Assembly (NCBI GenBank): GCA_028287225.1
Contig: JAQBPZ010000015.1
Coordinates: 1 to 16,222, forward strand
From: Gemmatimonadota bacterium
GTDB lineage: Bacteria; Gemmatimonadota; Gemmatimonadetes; Gemmatimonadales; Gemmatimonadaceae
DNA: 16,222 bases
Direction: 5' to 3'
Of this stretch, positions 6,962 through 13,115 are shown piece by piece (the stretch's first letter is position 1; every line of letters begins with the position of its first letter). Under the pieces are notes generated by a model. That model was given only the letters and a program-made list of their open reading frames with translations, made no database searches and was not told the DNA's origin. Made by a program: the position numbers and the translations under genes.

Positions 6962-7423
6962 TCAGGACACCGGGCGGACGTAGGCGATATGCACGCGGTT
7001 CACGAGGCGAAGCTGCGCCGACGTGAACAGGGGGAGAAACGAGAGCGGCGTGTCGTTGAGGAAGTCGACGAGCCGCGGACGATCGGCGCGGAGCTCGGGA
7101 AAGACGGACCCGATGTGTGCGCTGCCATCGATGAGGGTGCACTCCACGCGCATGCCGACGACGCCCGCCTCGACGGGCGCGTCCGCGGCGGGCAGGGCGA
7201 CGCCGACGACGGCGATCTGCGCCTTCTGGACGAGGTACACGACCCCGGTGGAGGCCGCGAGGGGGAGAAACGGATCGTCGTCGTTCAGCAGGTCCAGCGG
7301 CTCCTCGGGGCCATCGTGGAATCGTGCGGCACTCTGCACGAACACGTCGCCATCCAGGCGGCGGCCGTTCGCGAGAGTCACCTCGACCGGACATCGCAGC
7401 TTCGCGATTCGATAGTCGCTCAT
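6962..7423 (-). CDS. Hypothetical protein with two tandem repeats, cotranscribed with pilT-like gene
   Basis: A 153-residue protein of no named family I can assign. It is built of two related halves: residues 13-75 and 93-152. Each runs V-E-x-T-L-x-x-G, then G-x-V-F, then a (D)LLND or DFLND motif, then FLPL, then LV followed by I-A-x-V. There is no signal peptide or membrane helix; the content is beta-rich, so each half may be a small beta domain. Four bases separate its stop from the ATG of the pilT-like ATPase, so the two are surely one operon and probably translationally coupled. That suggests a role with the pilus motor, by context only. The ATG at 7421-7423 has no clear Shine-Dalgarno. 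A TTGACG at 7452-7447 on the minus strand could be a -35 element, but no good -10 follows. Confidence 0.8.
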   Translation of the reverse strand: MSDYRIAKLRCPVEVTLANGRRLDGDVFVQSAARFHDGPEEPLDLLNDDDPFLPLAASTGVVYLVQKAQIAVVGVALPAADAPVEAGVVGMRVECTLIDGSAHIGSVFPELRADRPRLVDFLNDTPLSFLPLFTSAQLRLVNRVHIAYVRPVS

Positions 7424-7479
7424 TGGGTGGAGTGTCGGCGGGAACGCGTCAAAAGTTCAGTCGGGCGAATGGTCGGCCC

Positions 7480-7508
7480 CCCGCCGGCGGCAGTGTGCGG
7501 CCGGCGGG
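7480..7508. repeat. Hairpin just upstream of the corC-type start
   Basis: The arms CCCGCCGG (7480-7487) and CCGGCGGG (7501-7508) are perfectly complementary, with one further pair inside. The 3' arm carries the only G-rich stretch before the ATG at 7518, so folding could hide a weak ribosome binding site. This lies in the 94-bp gap between divergent genes. Confidence 0.4.
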
Positions 7509-7517
7509 CCAGTCCAC

Positions 7518-8927
7518 ATGGACGACCGCCCTGCGCCTTTCATCACGTTGTCACTTCCCGACGCCCCGGATTACGTTCCCGGGGTGCTAGCCCGTCTTCT
7601 CGCCATCATCGGCCTGCTCGTCGCGAACGGCTTCTTCGTGGCCGCGGAGTTTTCCGTCGTGCGCTCCCGCCGCTCGCGCCTCGAGGCGATGGCCCGCGGG
7701 GGCGACGCCAAGGCGCGGCTCGTGCTGCGCGCGACGGCGAACATGGCCAGGCTGCTGTCGGCCAGCCAGTTCGGCATCACGCTCGCCAGCATCGGGATCG
7801 GCGCGCTCGCGGAGGAGGCGCTCTCCCACGCCTTCGCGCAGGCGTTCGGCGCGCTGCCGCTGCTGGTGCGCCTCGGTGCCGGCGCGGGGCTGGGTACCAT
7901 CTGCGCCCTCGGGGTGGTGACGTACTTCCACGTGGTGTTCGGCGAGCTCGCGCCACGCAGCGCGGCCCTGAACCATCCGGAGGAGGTCTCCCGGTGGCTG
8001 GTGCCCCCCCTGATGGTCTTCGCCTGGGTCGCCACCCCCTTCACCTGGCTTCTCAACCACTCGGCCGAGGCGGTGCTGCGCGCCTTTCGCCAGAAGCCGG
8101 TGAGCGCGGAGGAGAACGTGCACTCGGCGGACGAGCTGCGCATCCTCGTGGAGCAGAGCGAGGAGGGCGGGGTCCTGGAGCGGCAGGATGCGGCCCTCAT
8201 CGAAGGCGTGTTCGAGTTCTCCGAGAAGAACGCGCGCGAGGTCATGACGCCGCGCACCGACATCGACGCGCTCGACATCGAGACGACGCTGGACGAGGCG
8301 GTGGCCGTGGTGGTGGACACCCAGCGCTCGCGCTACCCGGTGTTCGAGGAGTCGATCGACAACATCGTGGGGCTGGTCCTCGCGAAGGACCTCATCCCGG
8401 TGCTGCGGGACCGGCCCGCGCGCTTCACGATCAGGGCGATCATGCGGCCGGTGCACGTGGTGCCGGGCTCGCGCGAGGTGGAAGAGGTGCTCGCCGACTT
8501 CAAGCGGCTCAAGGAGCACATGGCCGTGGTGCTCGACGAGTACGGCGGGACCGCCGGCGTGGTGACGATGGAGGACCTGCTCGAGGAGATCGTGGGCGAG
8601 ATCCTCGACGAGTACGATGAGACGGAGGTGCACGCGGCGGAGGTGCCCGGCTCCGACGTGGTGCTGCCGGGCGCGATGAACATCGACGAGCTGAACGAGC
8701 GCTACGGCCTCACGATCGCCGACGACGAGTACTCGACGATCGGCGGCTACATCTTCGGCGCGCTCGGCCGCCTGCCCGTGGTGGGCGACCGGATCCAGGC
8801 GAGCCACGCGGTGTTCACCGTGCTGGCGATGGCCGGCCGGCGGATCGAATCGGTGGCGGTGGACCTGCATTCGGTCGGGGACCGGCGGGCGAACAGCCGG
8901 TCGCCCGCGGCTCCGCCGCGGGCTTGA
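7518..8927 (+). CDS. CorC/HlyC-family membrane protein (CNNM/DUF21, CBS pair, CorC_HlyC domain)
   Basis: A 469-residue inner-membrane protein of the CNNM/CorC family, linked to Mg2+ (and Co2+) efflux or homeostasis. Order: a short N-terminal tail; a DUF21 region with hydrophobic segments at about 24-46, 74-97, 115-140 and 158-178; a tandem CBS module at about 230-370 (VMTPRTDIDALD; DEYGGTAGVVTMEDLLEEIV); and a CorC_HlyC domain at about 375-450 (NIDELNERYGLTIADDEYSTIGGYIFG). Length and domain order are normal for the family. The start is uncertain: the ATG at 7518 is used, but a GTG at 7584 would begin right at the first membrane helix. The last codons and stop lie inside the palindrome array that follows. 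It is a single plus-strand gene between two minus-strand operons. The old label hemolysin is misleading. Confidence 0.95.
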   Translation: MDDRPAPFITLSLPDAPDYVPGVLARLLAIIGLLVANGFFVAAEFSVVRSRRSRLEAMARGGDAKARLVLRATANMARLLSASQFGITLASIGIGALAEEALSHAFAQAFGALPLLVRLGAGAGLGTICALGVVTYFHVVFGELAPRSAALNHPEEVSRWLVPPLMVFAWVATPFTWLLNHSAEAVLRAFRQKPVSAEENVHSADELRILVEQSEEGGVLERQDAALIEGVFEFSEKNAREVMTPRTDIDALDIETTLDEAVAVVVDTQRSRYPVFEESIDNIVGLVLAKDLIPVLRDRPARFTIRAIMRPVHVVPGSREVEEVLADFKRLKEHMAVVLDEYGGTAGVVTMEDLLEEIVGEILDEYDETEVHAAEVPGSDVVLPGAMNIDELNERYGLTIADDEYSTIGGYIFGALGRLPVVGDRIQASHAVFTVLAMAGRRIESVAVDLHSVGDRRANSRSPAAPPRA

Positions 8928-9149
8928 CGGGCGGGTCGCGTGGACCGCGACCCTTGGCGGGCGCGTGAGCCGGCCGCCTGACGGCGGCGACGGCTCTTCC
9001 GCTTGGCGGGCGGGCGGCTACGCCCCCTTGCCGGTACTGCTCGAAGGTTTCCCGCCAAGCGAGCATCGCGAGCGCCCGCCACGGCGTAGCGGCGCCGCTG
9101 CGCAGCAGCAGCCGCAGCCGACCGCCAAGGGAGGCGGTCCACGCCGACC
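8903..9149. repeat. Palindrome array between convergent corC-type and pdxA genes
   Basis: The whole gap is made of paired arms. Local hairpins: 8903-8911/8915-8923 (9 bp), 8933-8940/8946-8953 (8 bp), 8967-8978/8983-8996 (12 bp with a two-base bulge), 9012-9016/9021-9025 (5 bp) and 9120-9126/9133-9139 (7 bp). The word CTTGRCGGGCG occurs at 8923, 8953 and 9002, each followed by one of these hairpins; related copies lie in the reverse orientation at 9051-9059 and 9122-9128. Long-range pairing also exists: 8934-8960 pairs with 9122-9149 (25 bp with a 2x2 mismatch and one bulge), and 9000-9010 pairs with 9051-9061 (11 bp perfect). No T-run and no target-site duplication are seen. The first hairpin overlaps the corC-type stop codon. 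It probably acts as a bidirectional barrier or is a REP-like or MITE-like repeat. Confidence 0.75.
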
Positions 9150-9154
9150 GAACG

Positions 9155-10084
9155 TCACGCCCGCGGCGAAGCCGCCAGCGCCCGGCTCCTCGTCACGATC
9201 TCCGCGCAGAGCAGGATCGCCTCGATCATCGATCCCGGATCCGCGATCCCCTGCCCCGCGATGTCGATCGCGGTGCCGTGATCGGGCGAGGTGCGCGGAA
9301 AGGGGAGGCCGAGGGTGACGTTCACCGCCGCGCCGAAGGCGGCGACCTTGATGGCGGTCATGCCGACGTCGTGATAGGGCGCGATGACCGCGTCGAAGGC
9401 GCCGCGCATCGCGCGCACGAACACGGTGTCGGCGGGGAACGGGCCCGCAATGCCGGCCGCCCGCGCCGCGGGCGCCAGCAGGTCGTCGTCCTCGCGGCCG
9501 AACCGGCCGCCGTCGCCCGCATGCGGATTCAGCGCGCAGAGGGCGATCCGGGGCTCGGCGATGCCGAACCAGTCGCGCAGCCCGGTGCGGGTGACCTCGG
9601 CCGCGCTGGCGATCGCCGCCGGGGTGAGCGCCGCCGGCACGTCCCGGAGGGCGATGTGGGTGGTCGCCAGCACCACGCGGAGGGGATTGGGTGACGACGG
9701 CGAGGGGCGCGTCGCGGCGAGCATCATCGCCACCGGCCGGCCGGTGCGCGCGGCGAGCAGCTCCGTGTGGCCCGGAAAGTCGAAGCCGCCGGCGAGGAGG
9801 GCGAACTTGTCGAGCGGCGCGGTGACGATGCCGTCCACCGCGCCCGACTGCGCCAGCTCGATGGCCCGTTCCACCGCGCGTCCCGCCACCTGCCCCGCGC
9901 GGGCGATCCCCGCGCCGGCGCTCCACTCACCCGCGACGACGTCGACGTCGACGCCCGCCCCCGCGGGGCCCACGAGGACCAGCTGGGCGGCGGCGCGCAC
10001 CCGCGGATCGCGGCACGCGGCCGCGACGATCTCGGGCCCGATGCCGCGCGGGTCGCCGAGGGTGACCGCGAGGCGAGGCAGCAT
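9155..10084 (-). CDS. pdxA: 4-hydroxythreonine-4-phosphate dehydrogenase (vitamin B6 synthesis)
   Basis: A 309-residue enzyme, slightly shorter than the E. coli protein (329). PdxA oxidises 4-phosphohydroxy-L-threonine with NAD(P)+ in the DXP-dependent pyridoxal phosphate pathway, in the cytoplasm. Family motifs are clear: GDPRGIGPE (10-18), TAPLDKFALLAGG (88-100), PGHTE (104-108), TTHIALRDVP (141-150), ALNPHAGDGGRFGRED (184-199), YHDVGMTAIKV (237-247) and RTSPDHGTAIDIAG (264-277). Histidines 143, 188 and 238 have the spacing expected of the divalent-metal site. The usual YHDQ reads YHDV. The start ATG at 10082-10084 has no clear Shine-Dalgarno and lies 20 bases after the surA-type stop, so coupling is likely. 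It is the last gene of the mfd run and ends next to the palindrome array. Confidence 0.96.
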   Translation of the reverse strand: MLPRLAVTLGDPRGIGPEIVAAACRDPRVRAAAQLVLVGPAGAGVDVDVVAGEWSAGAGIARAGQVAGRAVERAIELAQSGAVDGIVTAPLDKFALLAGGFDFPGHTELLAARTGRPVAMMLAATRPSPSSPNPLRVVLATTHIALRDVPAALTPAAIASAAEVTRTGLRDWFGIAEPRIALCALNPHAGDGGRFGREDDDLLAPAARAAGIAGPFPADTVFVRAMRGAFDAVIAPYHDVGMTAIKVAAFGAAVNVTLGLPFPRTSPDHGTAIDIAGQGIADPGSMIEAILLCAEIVTRSRALAASPRA

Positions 10085-10096
10085 CTAACTGGCCGG

Positions 10097-10112
10097 CGCC
10101 CTGATCAGGGCG
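10097..10112. repeat. 16-bp perfect palindrome centred on the surA-type stop codon
   Basis: CGCCCTGATCAGGGCG reads the same on both strands. The minus-strand TGA (10107-10105) sits at its centre and the pdxA ATG is 12 bases further on. Without a loop it could be a protein-binding site; as RNA it would form only a short stem. Confidence 0.55.
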
Positions 10113-11520
10113 TGGTGCGGGCCGCGGCGGCCGGCGGCATGGCGGCGACGACCACGGCATCCTCGTGCACGTTCACGTAGGTGCTCTTGCGCAGCGACTC
10201 CATCAGGCGCCGGATGCCGCCCTCCTCCGCGAGCCGCGAGCGGAAGCGCTCCTTCACCTCGGCGAGCGTGAGGTCCCCCCCCGACTGCATGGACGCGATC
10301 TGTGCGACGACGTACTTCGTCTGCGCCGCGCCGCCCCCCCCGATGGGGAACACCACGAAGTCGCCGGCCTTGTGGTCGGCGAAGCCCTGCTGGTACGCCG
10401 TGGGCAGCTGCGCGCGCGGGTACGGCGTGAGCAGCGTGGTCTCCTCGCCGCTGCGGAAGTCATGATGCTTGCGCGCCAGCGAATCGAACGCCGCGCCGTG
10501 CTGCCACGCGAGCGCGACGCTGTCGGCCTCGAGCTTCGCGCGCGCCACGTCGGCGGAATCGATGACGGGAGCGATCAGGATGTGGTGCGCCTTCACCTCG
10601 CCGGCCTGGATGCGGTCGACGCGGATGATGTGGAAGCCGAAGGCCGTCTCCACGACGGGGCTGAGCTGGCCCGGCGCGATGGAGAACATCCAGCGCTCGA
10701 ACTCGGGCACCATCTTGCCGCGGCGGTTCCAGCCGAGGTCGCCGCCGTTGTCCTTGCTGCCCGGGTCCATCGATTCGCGCCGCGCGAGCAGCTCGAACTC
10801 CGCGCCGGCCTTGAGCTCCGCGAGCAGCGTCTCGGCCTTGGCGCGCGCGCGCTCCTTCGCGGCGGCGGAGGGATGCGGCGCCACGATGATCTGCCGCCAG
10901 CCGACGTTCGCCTCGCGCTTCGGCAGCGTGCCCTTCGCGCGGTCGTAGGCCTCCTGCACATCGGCGTCCGTGACGTTGGCCTGCACGATCTTGCCCTCCT
11001 CGCGCAGCTTCTTCACGGTGCGCTGGATCATCTCGTCGCGCTTCACCTGGTCGGTGAGAAAGCGCTTGTACTCGTCCGGCGTGCCGTAGCCCGCCTTGGC
11101 GAGCTCGGTGCGGTACTCCGATTCCGTGGGGAAGCGGCTGCGCACTTCCTTGAGCTGCTTGTCCACGGTGTTCGAGACGTCCGCGTCGGGCACCTCGATC
11201 TTGAGCTCCTTGCCCCGGGCGATCAGCAGCTCCTCTTCCACCAGCTCGTTGATGGAGGCGCGGACGAACGCGTGCACGCCGGCGCTGTCGGAGGGAATGA
11301 CGGCCCCCTCGCTGCGCTTGCGGATCAGGCGCTCGGTGACGTCGGACTGCGTGATGACGACGTCACCCACCACCGCGACGACGCGGTCGAGAGGGATGGC
11401 CTGCGCCGAGGCGAGGAGCGCGGGCGGCTGGGCCGCGGCGGGAGCCTTCTGCTGCGCCGAGAGGGCCAGCGGGGCGGACGCCAGGAGGGCGGCGGCGGAG
11501 AGTGCGAGTCGGTTGCGCAT
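10105..11520 (-). CDS. SurA-like periplasmic peptidyl-prolyl isomerase/chaperone
   Basis: A 471-residue secreted parvulin. Residues 1-22 are a signal peptide (MRNRLALSAAALLASAPLAL, cleavage likely after SA before QQ). A SurA N-terminal chaperone-type domain follows at about 43-200 (DRVVAVVGDVVITQSDV, NELVEEELLIARGKEL). Parvulin domain 1 is at about 205-304 (RESMDPGSKDNGGDLGW, FGFHIIRVD). A second, degenerate parvulin-like domain is at about 308-412 (VKAHHILIA, then no clear active site). SurA proteins escort outer-membrane proteins through the periplasm. The ATG at 11518-11520 is chosen because it begins a signal peptide and has GAGG close upstream; the frame extends further upstream, but only through two hairpins. 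It is followed 20 bases later by pdxA, as surA is in E. coli. That synteny supports the SurA call. Confidence 0.9.
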   Translation of the reverse strand: MRNRLALSAAALLASAPLALSAQQKAPAAAQPPALLASAQAIPLDRVVAVVGDVVITQSDVTERLIRKRSEGAVIPSDSAGVHAFVRASINELVEEELLIARGKELKIEVPDADVSNTVDKQLKEVRSRFPTESEYRTELAKAGYGTPDEYKRFLTDQVKRDEMIQRTVKKLREEGKIVQANVTDADVQEAYDRAKGTLPKREANVGWRQIIVAPHPSAAAKERARAKAETLLAELKAGAEFELLARRESMDPGSKDNGGDLGWNRRGKMVPEFERWMFSIAPGQLSPVVETAFGFHIIRVDRIQAGEVKAHHILIAPVIDSADVARAKLEADSVALAWQHGAAFDSLARKHHDFRSGEETTLLTPYPRAQLPTAYQQGFADHKAGDFVVFPIGGGGAAQTKYVVAQIASMQSGGDLTLAEVKERFRSRLAEEGGIRRLMESLRKSTYVNVHEDAVVVAAMPPAAAARTTP

Positions 11521-11535
11521 AGACCTCAAATACCC

Positions 11536-11593
11536 GCGGCCCGGCCATGAAGGTCCGGGCCGCGTGTGATGCGGGTGGGAGAGCCCCACCCGC
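11536..11593. repeat. Two tandem hairpins between the PPIase genes
   Basis: The 78-bp gap holds two perfect 9-bp stems. One is GCGGGTGGG (11571-11579) with CCCACCCGC (11585-11593). The other is GCGGCCCGG (11536-11544) with CCGGGCCGC (11555-11563). On the minus strand they follow the lipoprotein stop in that order. Neither is followed by a T-run. They may attenuate, stabilise or process the operon mRNA. Confidence 0.6.
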
Positions 11594-11598
11594 TCGGG

Positions 11599-13083
11599 TT
11601 AGGGCCGGCCGGCCGGAGCCGGAACCGGTGCGGCGGAGGGCGCCGGCGGGGCGCCACCGATCGGACCCGGCATCGGCACGGCGGACTTCGGCTGGCTGGC
11701 CGCGTGGGCGGAATCCGCCACGGCGCGCAGCTTGGCCGCCTGCTCCACCGCGCGGTCGATGCCCGCCGCGTTGATCTGCGAGTCGTACTTGTCCATCAGC
11801 ACCATCTGGAGGGGCGCCGGCACCGGCACGGGCTGCTGCTGGCCGGACATCACGCGGTCCAGGAAGGCCTCCACGCGGGCCGCGGCGAGCCGCTCCCGCT
11901 CGGCCGGCGTCTTGGCGCTGTCGGCGAGCGACTTGGGGTCCAGGCCGATGAGCGCCCAGGCCTGCTGCACGACCTGTCCGAAGTCACGGTGCAGGTTCGC
12001 GATCTCCTCGGGGGTCAGGCCGGCCTTGGCGCTGTCGGCGCGCTTGAGCAGCAGCTCGCGCTGCGTCTGGTTGGTCACGAACTGGTTGACCAGCGAATCC
12101 GGGGCGGTCTGGATCTGCTGGCTGAGCCGGCCGCTCTGCGGGCTGGCGAGCATGAACTGCGCGAGCCGCGCGGCGGTCAGCGTGCCGCCGTTGTAGCTGG
12201 CGAGCACCGTGTTGTCCTTCCGGTGGGCGAGCGGATCCTTCGCCACGGCCTTCGCGGTAGCGGCCGCGTCGCCCTTGAGCTTCACCGCCGCCTGGGCCTG
12301 CGCCTGCGCGATGTAGGTGCTCTCGGCCACCTGGTGGCTGCGGCCGCCGGCCTGGCCAAGGTACTGCGCCTTGGCCTGGTCCCAGGTGCTGCGCTGGATG
12401 ATGTGGAAGCCGAACTGCGTCTCGATCACCGGCGAGATCTCGCCGGGCTTGAGCGCCGCGACGGCGTCGGCGAAGGGCTTCACCATGGCGCCGCGCGGGA
12501 ACACGCCGAGGTCGCCGCCGCGATCCTTGGTGTTGTCCTCGCTGTTCTTGCGGGCGACGTCGGCGAAGTTCGCCGGGGTCACCGCGGCGCGGAGCGCCTC
12601 GGCCTTGCGGCGGATGGCCTCCTTGGCGGCGGGCGTCGCGTCCTGCGGCACCAGGAGCAGGATGTGGCGTGCGGCGAACAGGTCGCCCTTGCCGCTCAGG
12701 TACGCGGCTTCGCTCCCGGAGTCCACCGGCAGCTTGGCGCTCACCGACTCCATGAAGCGGCCGAGCTTCGCGTTCTCCACCATGCCGGCCGCCGCGGCGT
12801 CGATCGCCTTGGGGTCGGCGAGGGAGTCGCCGCGGGCGGCCGCGAGGGCGAGCAGCTGGTAGGGCACCCAGAGGTCGCGGGCCACGAGCGTGGCGACGTC
12901 CTTGTTGATGGGGATGCCGAGCTTGGCGTTGCCGAGCAGGCTGCTGAGCCGCGTGACGGACAGCTCCTGCGAGCCCGCCTTGGCGACGACGTCCACGTGC
13001 GCGGTGAGCGCGTCCTTGAGACCGCCGCAGGCGGCGAGAGTCGTCGCGCTGAGCGCGAGAACGGCGAGCGAGGAACGTTTCAT
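11599..13083 (-). CDS. PPIase (parvulin, PpiC/PrsA-type) lipoprotein
   Basis: A 494-residue secreted parvulin. The N-terminus is a lipoprotein signal: a Lys/Arg start, a hydrophobic stretch and the lipobox LAAC with Cys19, followed by Gly-Gly rather than Asp, which favours outer-membrane sorting. A helical N-terminal region (about 30-130) precedes one canonical PPIC domain at about 136-232 (AARHILLLVP, RGGDLGVFPRGAM, TQFGFHIIQ). A long helical region (about 235-440) and a Pro/Ala-rich tail follow. By family it should help fold exported proteins on the envelope side. The ATG at 13081-13083 has no clear Shine-Dalgarno. It lies 32 bp after mfd and upstream of the SurA-like gene, so two folding factors are encoded in a row. 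They share the parvulin fold but differ in anchoring, so they are not a recent duplication. Confidence 0.9.
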   Translation of the reverse strand: MKRSSLAVLALSATTLAACGGLKDALTAHVDVVAKAGSQELSVTRLSSLLGNAKLGIPINKDVATLVARDLWVPYQLLALAAARGDSLADPKAIDAAAAGMVENAKLGRFMESVSAKLPVDSGSEAAYLSGKGDLFAARHILLLVPQDATPAAKEAIRRKAEALRAAVTPANFADVARKNSEDNTKDRGGDLGVFPRGAMVKPFADAVAALKPGEISPVIETQFGFHIIQRSTWDQAKAQYLGQAGGRSHQVAESTYIAQAQAQAAVKLKGDAAATAKAVAKDPLAHRKDNTVLASYNGGTLTAARLAQFMLASPQSGRLSQQIQTAPDSLVNQFVTNQTQRELLLKRADSAKAGLTPEEIANLHRDFGQVVQQAWALIGLDPKSLADSAKTPAERERLAAARVEAFLDRVMSGQQQPVPVPAPLQMVLMDKYDSQINAAGIDRAVEQAAKLRAVADSAHAASQPKSAVPMPGPIGGAPPAPSAAPVPAPAGRP

Positions 13084-13115
13084 GTGGGAGGCTGTCGTCG
13101 AGAGAAGAGAGGCGG

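Noticed and set aside
8923..9061. Possible CRISPR array or integron attC site in the palindrome region
   Set aside because: The repeated word is only 11 bases with uneven spacing of 30 and 49 bases, it occurs in both orientations, and no cas, integrase or attC core sequence is present.
8815..9142. Minus-strand frames through the palindrome array, one starting MLAWRETFEQYRQGG
   Set aside because: They overlap the corC-type coding end and follow the palindromes; Arg/Pro/Ala bias is what GC-rich repeats give by chance.
8934..9149. Insertion-sequence remnant or MITE with terminal inverted repeats
   Set aside because: No target-site duplication or transposase fragment is visible. It is kept only as one possible reading of the palindrome array.
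11521..11589. Longer N-terminus of the SurA-like gene to 11589
   Set aside because: It would put 23 residues before a complete signal peptide and run through the two intergenic hairpins.
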